Assembly: GCF_051020765.1 (NCBI RefSeq)
Contig: NW_027469349.1
Coordinates: 1-64,000, forward strand
Direction of reading: 5' to 3'
Origin: Lasioglossum baleicum
Lineage: Eukaryota; Arthropoda; Insecta; Hymenoptera; Halictidae
DNA length: 64,000 nt
Position numbers and translations under genes: made by a program. This document shows positions 15,201 through 28,844 of this stretch, piece by piece. The notes beneath the pieces are model-generated. The model saw nothing but the letters and a program-made list of their open reading frames with translations, searched no databases and was not told where the DNA came from. Every line of letters starts with the position of its first letter. Position 1 is the first letter of the stretch.

Positions 15201-15639
15201 AAAGGAATGCTTATATGGCATTTGGAAATTTCCTTCGAATCATTGACCTTCATCTGTAATATTCATCTCGCAAATTAAGGTGTACATTGCGTATTCTGTA
15301 CTGCGTATTCTCTCCCGGAGTACCTGGCATGGCTCTCGGAATCACAGGATGGGTGAAGCTGCTGACTCAGACGTTCGAATTTCAAAGAAGGTGGACATGT
15401 CTTCGATCGGTTTGACAACCGATCATCTAATTCGTAAATGAAATTACGGTTCCCGTCACTAAAATGTATACTAACTTCTTTCACTGAACACGAAGTTATA
15501 CCCACGCTACTGCGGCTTATGTTCTGGGAAGGTAAGATATGCGATGAGGTGTATGACGTTATACCAATTGGTAACGTTCCCAAATGGTTTGTCTCTGTAC
15601 TTTAATGTCTGTACGGTGAATTAAGGTGTCCATTGCCAA

Positions 15640-15700
15640 TTGTGTACAGCAGATTTACTTCGGGAATACCTGGTTTGACATTGTCTTAGCTGTTCGACTC
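15640..15700 (+). repeat. Family A unit with ~28 bp deletion
   Basis: At about 15,669 the word ACCTGGTTTGACA continues directly as TTGTCTTAGCTG, so the usual CTCTCGGAATCACAGG and GGTGAAGC words are missing. The rest of the unit is in phase. Confidence 0.7.
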
Positions 15701-16017
15701 TCAAAGAAGGTGGGATCGTTCTCGGCGGTTTGACTCCCGATTATTCCGTTCATACATGAAAATAATGTGTGCTTCTGCTATAATGTCCACTAATTTGTTT
15801 CCGCGAGCACTAAGCACGACAGTCGCTACAGCGGGTTAGGATTTTGGAAGGTAGGATATCCGGTAAAGAGATTGACTTCATACCATTTGGTAATGTTCTC
15901 CAACGGTTCGGCTCTTTAATTTAATATTCGTACCGCGAATTAAGGACTCTAATGTCAATACTGCTCAGCGGACTTATTCGTGAAATACCAGATTTGACTC
16001 TCGGAATCACAAGAAAT

Positions 16018-16273
16018 GTGAACGTATTGACTCAGCCGATCGACTCACAAACATGGCGGAAAAGTTTTCGGACGGTTTGACCCTTGATTTTCCTACTCCT
16101 ACGAGAAATATGGTGTACGTCTGCTAACGTGTCTACTACTTCGGTCCTGTGAACGTGACGCAAAACAGTCGCTACGGCGGCTTCATTTCTCGGAATGTAA
16201 GGTATAGGTTAATATGAATGACTTTATAGCAACTGGTAGCATACTCACTGCGGTTCTCGGAATCACAGGATAG
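16018..16273 (+). repeat. Family A unit with ~90 bp deletion
   Basis: Markers are 256 bp apart. After AACTGGTAGC the sequence jumps near 16,240 to GTTCTCGGAATCACAGG, dropping the second half-unit start, the TTTAATATTC word and the TTTACTCCCGG word. Confidence 0.75.
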
Positions 16274-19200
16274 GTGATGCTACTGGCTTAGCTGTTCGAC
16301 TCTCAAAGACGGTGGTAACGTTATCGATTACTTTGGCCCAAGATTTTATAATTCAGACATGAAATTATAGAGCGCGTATCTAAAATCGTTACCGATTTTC
16401 TTCTCTGGACACAAAGTAATACTCTCGATACAGCGGGTTAGTTTCTCGGAAGGGACAACCGTCGGTAAAATGTTTGACGCTATTCAATTACGTAACGATC
16501 ATCAACGGTTTGACTCAGTACTTTGACATTCATACCCGGAATTACGGTGCATATTGGCAATACGCTTCAGTGGATATAATCCCCGTATAGCTGGTTTGAC
16601 CGTCGGAATCACAGGTTTTTTTGGAGCTATTGAATTATTCGTTCGACTTTTAAAGAGTTTGGTAACGTTCTCGATTGGTTTGACACTCGACCTTCGAATT
16701 CATCCATGAAATTATGGTGCCCGTCACTAAAATGTTTACAAACTTGTTCCTGCGATTACGATGTCATACCATCGATATCGCGTGCTAGGCTTTCGGAGTG
16801 CAGGGTCTTCAGTAATGCGTTTGACTGTATACCAGTGGTATCGCTCTCAAACGGTTTGACGCTCTACTATAATATTCAAAGCGAGAATTAAGGTGCCTAA
16901 TGCCAATACACTTCAGCGGATGAACACCCGGATTCCCTGGTTTGTCTTTCGGAATCATAGGGTACGTGAACCTATTGATATAATTGTTCGGCTGTCAAGG
17001 AAGGTTGTAACGTACGCTAACGGTTTAACCCTCGATCATCGAAATCATACATGAAATTAAGGTGCGTGACACGAGGATATGTACTAATTTTTTTCTCTCA
17101 TCGCGAAGTTATACTTTTGATGCAACGTGTGAAGATCTCGGAGGGTGGGCCTTCGGTGAAATGTTTGACCCTATACCAAGTGGCGACGTTCTACAACGGG
17201 TGGACTCTGTATATTAATATTCGAACCGCACATTGCGGTGTCTATTGCCAATACTCTTCTGCGCGCTTACTCTCGGTTTTCCTCTGCTGACTCTCGGAGT
17301 GACAGGATAGGCGAACATACTGACTTAGCCGTTCGACTCGCAAAGATGGTGGCAACCATATCGAACAGTTTGACACTCGATCTTGTAATTCATACATGAA
17401 GTAATGGTGCCCGTCACTGAAATGAATACAAATATCTATGTCGGATCACCAATTTATACTCTCGCAAAGCGGGTGAAGTTCGAGGAAGGAAAGGCCTTCG
17501 GTAAGACATTTGACTTTATACCAATTGGTAACGCTATCGAACGGCTTGACGAACTACTTTAATATCAAGTCGCCATTTAAGCTGTGTATTGTCAATACTC
17601 TCAGCGGATTTACCACCCGAATCCCTTAATTAACTTCAGGAATCACAGGATAGCAGAAGCTGTTGTCTTAGCCGTTCGAATCTCAACGAACGTGATAAAG
17701 CTCTGCAACGCTTTGACCCTCGATCTCCTAATTCGTACATGTAGTAATGGTGCCCGAAAATGAAAGGAATAATAATTTGTTTCCCTGAGCCCTATGTTAT
17801 ACTCTCGATGCAGCGGATGTGGTACTCGGAAGGTAAGGCCTTCTGTAAAAAGTTTGACGCCATACGAATAGGAAAAGCTGTACAAACGTTTGACTCTCAA
17901 CATTAATATTGATAACGTGAAATCTGCTGTCTATTGCCAAATATTATTCAGAGGGCTCCTCCCTGAATATCCGGTATGACTTTCGTGTGCTCAGAATAGG
18001 TAGAGGTGTTTGACTTAGCCGTTCGTCCCTCACAGAAATTTGTAACGTTCTCGAATGGCTTCAGCATCTGAGTTCTCATTTATACATCAAGCAAGGATGC
18101 CCGCCACTGAAATGAATACTAACTTCATTCTCAGAACACGATCTTATTCTCACGATGAAGCCCGTGAGGTTTCAGGAAGGTAAGGCCATCGGTAAAACGT
18201 GTGACTTTATATCAATTGGCAACATTCTCAAAATTATTGACTCTCTGCTTTAAATTCAAAGCGCGAAATTAGCTGTCTCGTGCCAATACCGTTCAGTGGA
18301 TTTGCACCCGGAATACCTGGTTTGACCTCGGAATCATAGGATATGTGATGCTATTGATTTAGCAGTTTGGCTCTCACAGATGGTGCTAACGTTCTCGAAC
18401 GGTTAACCCTCGATCTTCTAATAAGTTGCCAATCTCTGATACGAGGACTAATTTTTTTCTGTGCACACGAACTTAAACTCTCTGTAACGCCGGTGAGTTT
18501 CGCGGAAGGTAAGGCCTTCCGTAAAACGTTTGATTTCATACCAATTGGTAACGTTGTCAAACAGATTGACGCCATACTTCAATATTCAATCCGAGAATAA
18601 ATGTATCTATTGCCAATACTGTTCAGCGGATTCAATCCCGGAGTACCTGGTTTGTTTCTCTGAATCACAGGACAGGTTAAGGTATTGACTTAGCCGTTCT
18701 ACTCTGAGAGGAGGTGGTAACGTTCCCGAACTGTTTGACACTAGATCATCTAACTCATACGTGAAATTGAGGTGCCCGGCACTAATGTGTATAATAAGTT
18801 GCTACCATGATCACGAAGTAATACTCTCGATACGGCAGAATATTTGCACGGACGGTAAAGCCTTCGGTAAACAGTTCGCCTGTATGCAAATAGGTAAAGT
18901 TCTGCAATGGTTCGATGCTCTTTTTTAGTATTCGAACAGTGAATTAAGGTGTTTGTTGCCAATCCTGATCAACGGATTTACTCCCGGATTGCCGGGTTTA
19001 CGCCTTGCAATCACAGGATAGGTGAAGCTATTGGTTTAGCCGTTCAAATCTCGAAATGGGTGGTAACGTTCTCGAAATGTTTGACCTTCTATCATCTAGA
19101 TCATACATAAAATTAAAGCGCCGCCACTGAAATGTATAACATTATTTGCCTCTAAACAGGAAGTTATGTTATCGATACAGCGGGTTAGCATCCCGAATGG

Positions 19201-22118
19201 CAAGGACTTCGGTAATACGAATGATCTCATACCAATTGGTAATGATCTCTGTTTGTCCCTCTACTTTTATGTTCATACTGTGTAGTAAGGTCCCTATTCC
19301 CATTACTGTACAGCGCATTTACTTTCGGTATATCTCGTTTGACTCTCACAATCACTGGATACGTGTAGCTAATGACTTAGACGTTCCTCTCTGGCAGAAG
19401 GTGGCGATGTTCTCCAGTGGCTTAAGCCCCAATATTCTAATTCATACGTGAAGATAAGGAACCCGTCATTGAAATGAATACTAATTTCCATCTCTGAACA
19501 CGATCTTGTGTTATCGATGATGACGCTGTGGTTCCGGAATATAAGGCCTTCAGTAAAAAGATTGACTTTATACCAATTGGTAACACTCTCAAACGGTTTG
19601 TCGGTCTGCTTTAATATTTACTCCGAAAATTAAGGAGTCTATTGCAAATACGGTACGGGGCACTTACACCCGGAGTGCCTATTTTGTTTCTCGGGATCCT
19701 AGAACACATGAAGCTATTATCTTAGCCGTTCGAATCCGAAAGAATGTGGTAACGTTCTAGCGTAGTTTGACTCTCGATTTTGCTATTCAGGCTCGAAGTT
19801 AAGGTCTCCGTCAGCTATAATGACTACAATTTTGTTTCCGTGAGCACTAAGCAAGGTGCCCGCTAGTTCGGTGTTCTTTCTAGGTCGATAAGTTATTTGA
19901 TAAATGGTTTGACATTATACCAGTTGGTAACGTACTCGAAATGTTTGACGCTCAATTTTAATATCCATGCCATGAATTACTGTGCCTATTGCCAACACTG
20001 TTCAACGAATATTATACTGGAATACCTTGTTTGACTCTCGTAATCACGGGATAGGTGAAACTACTGATTTAGACGTTCGACTCTCATTGACGGTGGCAAC
20101 GTTCTCGAACGTTTTGTCCCCGATGTTTGTAATTCATATGAGAAACTATGGTGCCCGTCACTAAAATGCATACTAATTTACTTTGGCGAACACGATGTTA
20201 TACTTCCGATACAGCGGCTTATATTCGCCGCAAGTAAGGCTTTCGACATTAGGTTTGACCCGACACAAATTGGTAACGATCTCAAATACGTTACCGACCT
20301 ACTTTACTATTCAAGCCCTAAAATAAGGTGTCTAATGCCAAGAATGCTTAGCAGAGTTTCTCCCGGAAAACTTTGTTTAACTCGCAGAATCAAATTTTGG
20401 ATGAAGATATTGACTTAGCTGTGCAACGCTCGAAAGAGGTGGTAACGTTATCAAAGGTCATGACGATCGATCTTCTTTTTATACACGAAATTGAGGTGCC
20501 CGTCACTGACCTTTAAACAAGTTAGTTCCTCTGAACACGACGCTATACTCTCAATACAGCAATATAGGCATTGGTGGGTGAGGATTCCTGTTTTGACTTT
20601 AAACCAATTTGTATCCCTCGCAGATGGATAGAAGCACTACATTAGTAATCATACCGTGCGTTACGATGTCTACTGCCAATACTGATCAGCGCATTTACTC
20701 GCGGAATTCCTGATTTGATTCTCCGATTCAGAAGATACGCGGAGATATTGACATACCCGTTCCGCTGGCAAAGAAGGTGATTTCGATCTCTAACGGTTTG
20801 ACTCTCGATCTCCTAAATCATAAGTGAAATTAAGTAACCCGTCACTGGAAAGTATAATAGATTGCTACTCTGAACACGACGACGTCCTCTCGTCACAGCG
20901 CGTTAGCTTCTCGAAATTTAAGGCCTTCGTTAAAGGTTTTACTCAATTACTGTCCGTAACTTTCTTGGACGGTTTAACTCCCCACTTCATTATTCATTCC
21001 AAGAATTGAGGTGTCTATTGCCAAAACTGTTCAACGTATTTACTCTCGCAATACATGGTTTGACTCTCGGAATAACTGGATAGGTGAATCTATTGGATTT
21101 GCTGTGCGACTCTCTGAAATGGTGGTAACGATGTGCACTAGTTCGACCATCGACCTTCTAATTCATAGATGAAATGAAGGTGCCCGTCCCTTAACTGTAT
21201 ACTATTGTTCTTCCCTGACCACGAAGTCATGCTCTCGATGAAGCCGGTGAAATTCGCGGAATATAACACCTTTGATAAACGTTTTACTTTATACCAATTG
21301 GTATCGTTCTAAAATGGTCTGACTCTCTGGTTTAATGTTCAAACGGTGAATGTAGGTGTTTATTCGCAATACTGTTCAGCTGTTGTACTCCCGGTATACC
21401 TGGTTCGACTCTCGGAATCACAGGATAGGTGAAGCTATTCAGTTAGCCGATCGTCGCGCACAGAAGGTGGTAACATTCTCGAGCGGGTTGACTCCCGATC
21501 TTCTAATTCATACATGAAGTTAGGTGCCCCTCACTGAAATAAATACTAATTTCTATCTCTGAACACGAACATATACTCTCGATGATGCAGGTGCGGTTCG
21601 TAGAAGGTAATGTCTTCGGTAAAGCGTTTGACTTTGTAGCAATTGGTAACGCTCTAAAGCGGTTTGACGCCCTACATTAGTATTCAAACCGTGAATTAAT
21701 ATGTCGATTGCCAACACTCTTCAGCAGAAGTACTCCCGGAGTACCTGGCTTTACACACGGAATCACAGCATAATTGAAACTGTTGACCTCACCGTTCGAC
21801 TCAAAAGGAGGATGGTAACCTTCGCGAATGGTTTGGCGCCCGATCTTCTTATTCATGCATGAAATTATTGTGCCCGTCACTAAAATGTATATTAATTCGC
21901 TTCTCTGAAAACGAAGACACAATCCCTATACAGCGTGATAGCTTCTCTGAAAATAGGGCCTACTGTAAAAAGTCTGACTATAGAGCAATAGGTAACTTTC
22001 AAAAACCTTTGACTCCGTTCCTTAATATTCATACCGCAAAATTTCGTGTCTAATGGCAACACTGTACAGCAGGGTTAGACGCGGATTACCCGGTTTGACA
22101 CATGGGATCACCGGATAG

Positions 22119-22222
22119 GAGAAGCTGTTAATTAATATGGTGTAAAAAGGTCTCTATTGCCAATAATGTTCAGCAAATTTGCTCCTGGAATACCAGGCTT
22201 GATTCTCGGAATCGCAAATCTA
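22119..22222 (+). repeat. Remnant family A unit of ~104 bp
   Basis: Successive GAAGCT markers lie only 104 bp apart, so about 241 bp of a unit is gone. The break is at GAAGCTGTTAATTAATATGG: the left side belongs to the GTGAAGCTATTGACTTA word and the right side to the AATTAAGGTGTCTATTGCC word. A TTAATTAA-like overlap could be the microhomology used. Confidence 0.75.
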
Positions 22223-22837
22223 GTTGATGCTATTGACTCAGCCGTTCGACTCTCAAGGAATCAAAGAAAGAGGAAACATTCGCGAACGGTTTGACCAACC
22301 ATCTTCTTATTCATACCTGAAATTAAGGAGCCCGCCATAAGAATATAAACTAATTTGTAACTCTGATCGCGAAGGTACACTCTCGATGCAGCGGGTTAGT
22401 TCTTCGGAGGGTAAGGTCGTCGCTAAAACGTTTGACATTATACCAATTGGTATCGCTCTCAAACAGTTTGACGCTCTATATTAATATTCAAACTGCGAAA
22501 TAAGGTGTCTACACTCAATTCTGTTTGGAGGACATACATCTCGGTTTTTCTGGGTTGACTCGCAGAATCTCGGGATAGGTGAAGTTACTCACTTGGCCGT
22601 TCCACGCTCAAAGGGGCGGAAATGTTCATGATCAGTCCGTGTTCCGATTTTCCAATGCATTCACGAAATTAAGGAGCCCGACACTAAAATCTCTACTAAT
22701 TTGCTACGCCGAACACGGAGTAATGCCCTCAATAATGCGGGCTTGCTTCTCGGAAGGATTGGCCTACGGTAAAAAGTTAGACTGTATACGAATGGGTAAA
22801 GGTCTACAATGGCTTGACCTCCTGCTATAATATTCGA

Positions 22838-22857
22838 ACAGTGAATGATGGTACGGC
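22838..22857 (+). other. Family A to family B junction, left arm
   Basis: Family A reads through ACAGTGAATGATG and becomes family B at GTACGGCAGATCGAGC, then GCAACACTACTGTATGG. The reverse complement of 45,617-45,636 shows the same join at the same phase in both families, including the unusual GTGAATGATG end and the GGTCACCGTTA variant just inside B (the usual B text is GGTCTTCGTTAA). See findings. Confidence 0.85.
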
Positions 22858-23296
22858 AGATCGAGCAACACTACTGTATGGTCACCGTTAGTTTCTTAAG
22901 GCGTGATGTTGAACCGCAAGCAATTATTTCTCATTTTTATATTTATATACAAATACTGCAATTTACTGTCATGGTCATTACAATTTTGTTCGAAATTTTC
23001 TATGGCTAGTTGAAAAAATTGTATTTCTGGATACAAGTGTCTTTGGAAATAGGTGAGTGTACGCTTATGACATTATTTTGTTTAACTAACTGTTATTGTG
23101 TATGATCGTCTGTATGCGCACCGATGCTTCAGGAAATACACGGCTGTAGTGGCTTTGCAGTTGCGTACGTCAGAACGGAGCGACACTACTGGATGATCTT
23201 CGATAATGTTTTTAACCTTCATATTGAACAGCAAGAATTTTTTCCCAGTTTTTCATTTATTTCTACATGCTGCAAGTTGCTGCTGTGATATTTTCA
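22852..23296 (+). repeat. Family B satellite, forward orientation, left array
   Basis: About 1.4 family B units. Diagnostic words on this strand: TGTATGGTCACCGTTAG, CATTTTTATATTTATATAC, TACTGCAATTTACTGTCATG, GTCTTTGGAAATAGGTGAG, GATCGTCTGTATGCGCACC. Family B is clearly more AT-rich than A and shares no words with it. The forward part ends near 23,295, where the array folds back into the reverse orientation inside the TTTTCACTTCTCC text. Confidence 0.9.
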
Positions 23297-26200
23297 CTTC
23301 TCCTAAAAAATACAATTTCTGAAATAAAAAATTGGAGGGTTTGAATAAAGTCGGAAATATCATAACAGTAGATCACAGAATGTTGTAATAAATAGTGAAT
23401 ATCGAAAGAATGCATTCGGCACAATATCAGGGTTAGAGAAATTAAAGAAGATAATACCGTAGTGTCGGTCCGATATGCCAAATGCACCTGCGAGACCATA
23501 ACAGGCGCGTCGCTCCGGAGGCGTATGTACGTATAAAGACAATTATGTAAAATAAGAATATGTTTCATGATAATATATGCTAAAACGTACAATCGACTAA
23601 TTCCAAAGACACTTTCACTGATAAATACAATTTTTTAATCCAAAAATTGAAAATTTTAAAAAGAATTGGAGATATTACAGCAGTAAATTACAGTATGTAG
23701 GCATAAACAGAATACAGAGAAATAATGCATCCGGTACAATATCAAGGTGAAAGAAATTATCAAAGCCCATATAGCACTGTCGCTCCGATATTCCGATCGC
23801 CACTGCAACAAACGGCACTCTTCATGTACGATACAATTTCTGAAATTGAAAATTTCAAATTATGAAAAATATCTAAAATGTAACAGTAAATTACAGTATG
23901 TACACGTCAACAGAAAACAGAGAAGAAATGCAAGCGGTTCAATATCAATGTCAATGGAATTAACGAAGACCTAGCGGCACTGTCGCTCCGATCTAGCGAA
24001 CAGAACTACAAAACCAATCCAGCCAACTCGCACCGGACGGGTAGGTACGCATATAGACAATCATAATGTATCAACAACATTGACAGAAAATCGTCATATA
24101 TGTACACTCAACTAATTACAAAGAAACATTTCCCTAGAAATACAATTTTTTAAGTTAAAATTGGAAATTAAGAAAAAGGTCGAAAAATCATAACAGTAAA
24201 TTGCAGTATGCAGAAGTAAATAGAAATTTGTGAAAGATTGCATGCTGTACAATATTGTGGTTAAAAAGGTTGACGAAGATCATGCTGTATGCCGCTTCGA
24301 TCTGGCGATAGCAACTACAAGACCACTTCAGCCGTGTCGCTAGAGCACCGATGGTACGTATACAGACAACACTGTGAAATGACAAAGAGCTTAACAAGAT
24401 ATTTTCGTAAACGTAAACTCAACAAATTCAAAAGGCGCGTATACTGAAGAATACAAGCCCTTGTATTTAAAACTATGAATTTTGAAAAGAATTGAAAAAA
24501 TCATAATAGTAAAATGCAGTATGTAGATATGAATAGAAAATTTCAAAAGAATGCATACGGCACATTCTTATGGATAAAGAAATAAACAAAGGCTATCCAG
24601 AAGAGCCGCTTCGATCTGGCATTCGCAACTGCAAGTCCTCGCCAGCGGTGTTGGTCCGGGGACGTTGGATCGCATAGAGGAAGTCATATTGAATAGCATT
24701 ATGTAACAAACAAATGACATAAGCGTACACTCAAGTAATTACAAAGACACCTTTATTAGGAAATAGAATTTCATATAATAAAAATTGAAAATTTGGAAGA
24801 AAATCGAAAATATAAGGACAGTAAATTGCAGAACGTATAAATAAAGTAAAAATTGGGAACAAATGCATGGAAATAAACAGGAAACTGCGAATGAATGGTT
24901 AGGTACAATATTGAGTATATTGAAAGTAACAAAGACCATACAGTGCAGTAGATCCCACCTACCGAACGCAACTGCAACGCCATTCAATTCGTGTTGCTGC
25001 AGAAGCGTAGGTTTGTATTCAGGCAATCATATTATATAAAAGAAAATTAAACGAAATATTTGCATAAATGAATACTTATCCAATTGAAAAGGCACTTTTA
25101 TTAAGAAGTACAAATTTTTTATTTAAAAACTGGAAACTATGAAAAAATCGAAAATAGCATAACCGTAATATACAGCATGTAAAAATAAATGGAAGACAGG
25201 GAAGGGATGCATACTGTACAGTATTATCGTTGAAGAAATTAACGAAGCTCATAGAGTGGTGCCGATCCGATGTACCGATCGCAACTACAAGACCACACCA
25301 CACGTGTCGCGCGGTAAGCGAGGAACGAATACACAGAATCATATAAAATAAGAAGTGGTATAAATCGATAATGTCTTAAATGTAAACTCAACTAATTCCA
25401 TAGACACTTTTCCCAAAGAATACAGTCTTTGAACTTATAGACTGGAAGTTTGAAACAAATCGAAAATATGGGAAAAGTAAATTGCAGTATGTGTTAATAA
25501 ATGGATGGCTGGGATAAAATGCATACGGCACAAAGTCCTGGTTATGAAATTAACTAATCTAGTAGTGTCGCTCGGATCTGTTGAATGCATATACAGAATA
25601 ACTACTACCGTGTAGTATCGGTAGCGTAAGTACGTATACAGACAATCATATACAATAACAATAAGTATAATAAAACAATGTTATAAAGCTACACACAACT
25701 GATTCAGTAAACAAGTTCCCTTATTAATACAATTTTTGTAATTAAAGCCTGGAAATTATGAGAAAAATCAAAAATATCATAACTATAATATAGAGTATGT
25801 ACATGTAAATAGAAAACTGAGAAAGAATTCTTACGGCACATTATTATGGTTAATCATATTAACAATGACCATACAGTATTGTCTCTCAGATCTACCGTAC
25901 GCAACTAGAATAACATTCCAGTCGTGTCGAGCTGCAGCGTATGTTCGTGTACAGACAATCGCATTATACAACAACAAATTCAACAAAATATCGGTATAAA
26001 CGTACACTTAACCAATTCCAATGACACTTTTTCCAAAAAATATAACGCTTGAAATTAAATATTGGGAATGTTTAAAATGATCGAAAATATCACAACAGTA
26101 AATTACAGTGAGTATAAATAAATGGGAAACTGGGGAAAATGCATTCGTTACAAAAGGAACGTTAAGGACGAAATCGTAGACAATCCAGCAGTGCCGCTTC

Positions 26201-26541
26201 GATCTGTCGTACGCAAATACAGGACATCGCCATTAGTGTTTCTCCGGCAGCGTTGGTACGTATACAGACAATCATATTAAATACGAATAAGGTCAACATT
26301 ATAATGCCATATATGTAGACACAACAAGTTCCAAAGATGATTTTACTATCAAACTCAATTTTTTCGACGAAAAATTGAAAATTTCGAACAAGAACGACAA
26401 TATAACAGCAGTGAACTGCAGTATCTATAAATAAATAGAAAACTGTGACAGAATGCATATGGTACAAAATGAAGGACATGGAATTGACTGAAACCATACA
26501 GTAATGCCACTTAGAGCTGCAGAGTACAACTACAAGACCTC
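23297..26541 (-). repeat. Family B satellite, reverse orientation, left array
   Basis: About 10.4 units of ~313 bp, recognised by complements of the B words: ATCATAACAGTAAATTACAG, AATGCATACGGTACAAT, CGTATACAGACAATCATA, AACGTACACTCAACTAATT, CCAAAGACACTTTTAC. The first unit, next to the switch, shares private text with the unit just inside 43,350 read in reverse: GGAGGGTTTGAATAAA, AATAGTGAATATCGAAAG, ATACCGTAGTGTCGGTCC. Many stop codons occur in all frames and no coding signal is seen. Confidence 0.92.
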
Positions 26542-28844
26542 GATATAACTTCATCTAACCTGTGATAGCATGAGTATAAGCAGGCATTCCGGGTGCAAAT
26601 CCGCTGAACGGTATTGGCATTAGACACATTATTTCCCGTGCTGAATATTAATGTTAAGCGTCAAACTGTTTGGGTGCGTTGCCAATTTGTATAAAGTCGA
26701 ACGTTTTACAGGAGACCTTACACTCCGAAAGCCTATCGATGGTATAACATCGCGTTCAGAGGAACAAATTAGTTGTCATTCTAGTTACGCGCCCCTTACT
26801 TTCACTTATGGTAAAGAAGATAGAGGGTCAAACCTTTATAGAGCTTTACCACGTTCTCTGAAAGTGGGACGGCTATGACAATAGCTTCTGCTCTCCTGTG
26901 ATTCCGAGAGCTGAACCAGGAATTCGAGCAGTCGATCCAATGAACAGTACTAGCAATGGACACCTTAAATCACGAGTTGATACTATAGTAGTTCGCCAAG
27001 CCATTTGAGACCGTTACCAATTGGTATAATGACGAAAATTTTACCGAGGGCGTTACTTTGCGTGAAGCATAACCCGATGTAGGGAGTGTCTTGCATAGTG
27101 GTAGTGGGATAAAATTATTAGACATTTGAGCGGACGGACACCATATTCTCGTGTATGAACAGCAAAATCGAGACACAAGCTGTTCGAGATCGTTACCACC
27201 TGCTTTGACGGGCGCACAGTTACGTCCATAGCATCACCTATTCTGTGGTTCCTAATTAAATCGAGGTATCCCAGGAGTAAGCGCGCTGAACAGGATTGGC
27301 AAAGCACTCCTAAATTCACAGTATGAATATTAAAGTGCAATGTCAAACCGTTGAAGAACGTTACATATACGTATAGTGGTCAAACATTTTACCGAAGGCC
27401 TTACCTTCCGAGGACCAAATCCGCTCTATCGAGAGTATAACACCGTGTTGAAGGATGCAAGATAGTATACATCTTAGTGACGTCACCATTAAATTCATGT
27501 ATGAAGTAGAAGTTCAAGGGTCAAAACGCTCGAGAACGTTGCACACCTTCTGTAAGAGACGAACGGCTCAGTCAACAGCTTCATCTATACTTTGATTCCG
27601 AGAGACAAACCAAGTATTCCGCGAGTAAATCCAATGAGCAGTGTGGGCAACCGACGCCATAATTCACGGCTTGGGTATTAAAACGGAGCGTCAACCCGTT
27701 TGAGAACGATATCAATTAGTATGAAGTCATTATTTTTACCGATTACCATACCTTTCGAGAACTGATCTGGCCGTATCGAGTATCTTGCTTATTGTTCGCC
27801 GAAACAAGTTAGTCGACATACACGCAGACGGACACCACATTTTCATGAATAAATATAAAAATCGACAGCAAAGCCGTTGGTGAACGACACCACCATTTTT
27901 AGACACTAACGGCAATGTGAATGGCTTCACCTATCTAGTGATACCGACTGTCAGGCCAGGTTTACAGCGAGTAAATCTGCAGAACGGTATTCGCAAAAAA
28001 CACCTTAATTTGCGGCTTGAATATTAAAGTAGGGTGCCAAACCGATTGAGAACGATACCTATTTGCACAAAGCCGAACGTTTACCGGAGGCGTCTACATC
28101 CGCAAATGTGTACGGCATTAGCGAGAGTATAACTTCGGGTTCTGAGAAGGAAATTAGTATTAATTTCAGTGACGGGCACATTAGATTCATGTATGTATTA
28201 GAAGATCGTGCGTTAAACAGCTCGGGAACCTTGCCACCTTATGCTAGACACCAACTGTTACGCCAATGGCTTCACCTATCCTGTGGTTGGTAGATTCAAA
28301 CCAGGTATTCCTGAACTATGGCCGCTGAACAGTATTGGCAATAGACACCTTAATTCTCCGTTTGAATATCAATGTAGAGCGTCCAATATAGTTACCAATT
28401 AGCGAAAAGTCAAACGTTTCATCGAAGGCCTCATCTTCCGCGAACTTCACCCGATGCATCGAGAGTATTACTTCGTCACCAGAGAAGCACATTAGTATAC
28501 ATAATATAGACGGGCACTATTGTTTCGTGCAGGAATTAGAAGATCTCGGGTCAAACCGTGGAGACCTTTGCCACGTTCGCAGAAAGTGGATCGGCTAGGA
28601 CAATAGCATTTGCTATCCTGTGATTCCGAAAGTAAGACCAGGTATTCCAGGAGCACATCCGCTGGACAATATTGGCAATTAACAGTTTATTTCACGGTAT
28701 GAATATGAAGGTAGAGCGTCCAACGGTTATAGAGCTTTATCTTTTAATTTAGAGTAAAACTTTTTACCGCGGGCCAAACCTTCGGAGAAGTCCAAACCGC
28801 TGCAGCAAGTGTTTTTCTCAGTGTTCAAGGTAGCAAATTAGTAA
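26542..28844 (-). repeat. Family A satellite array, reverse orientation, block 3
   Basis: About 6.7 family A units in reverse. The B text ACTACAAGACCTCGATA passes into A text ACTTCATCTAACCTGTGAT at about 26,542. One unit near 28,390 lacks about 15 bp (GTCCAATATAGTTACC). The block ends at the reverse-to-forward switch at 28,845, whose mirror image is found at 36,148. Confidence 0.93.

Larger units (their letters stand above)
4406..22851 (+). repeat. Family A satellite array, forward orientation, block 2 (longest)
   Basis: About 53 head-to-tail family A units. Recurrent words once per unit, in order: GGTAACGTTCTCGAACGG, ACATGAAATTAAGGTGCCC, GAACACGAAGTTATACTC, GATACAGCGGGTTAG, GGAAGGTAAGGCCTTCGG, TATACCAATTGGTAACG, TTTAATATTCAAACCGTG, TTTACTCCCGGAATACC, CTCTCGGAATCACAGG, GGTGAAGCTATTGACTTAG. 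Most units are 343-347 bp; shortened units lie at 11,961-12,248, about 15,669, 16,018-16,273 and 22,119-22,222. Two unit subtypes are mixed: one with GTCACTAAAATG plus CACGAAGTTATAC, and one with GTCTGCTAAAATGTC plus CACTAAGCAAGACAC. Open reading frames in it are short and repeat the same peptides (for example FTPGIPG from the TTTACTCCCGG word), so they are by-products of the repeat. The block ends at a junction with family B near 22,850. Confidence 0.95.

Noticed and set aside
15275..15583. 102-codon reverse frame with a near relative at 49,510-49,740
   Set aside because: The peptide similarity (TLPIGITSYTYSHILPSEN) follows from the two units being DNA copies. Frames elsewhere in the array are broken at the same positions, so there is no sign of protein selection.
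4406..22851. Primate alpha-satellite or a CENP-B box, suggested by the ~172 bp half-unit
   Set aside because: Only the length is alike. No word close to the CENP-B box pattern (TTCG then GGAA then CGGG) is kept in the unit, and the text does not resemble alpha-satellite.
22852..26541. Family B as a transposon inserted in family A
   Set aside because: B is itself tandem (12 and 24 units), has no terminal repeats or coding part, and both arrays share ancestral boundaries, so it is a satellite block and not a set of insertions.
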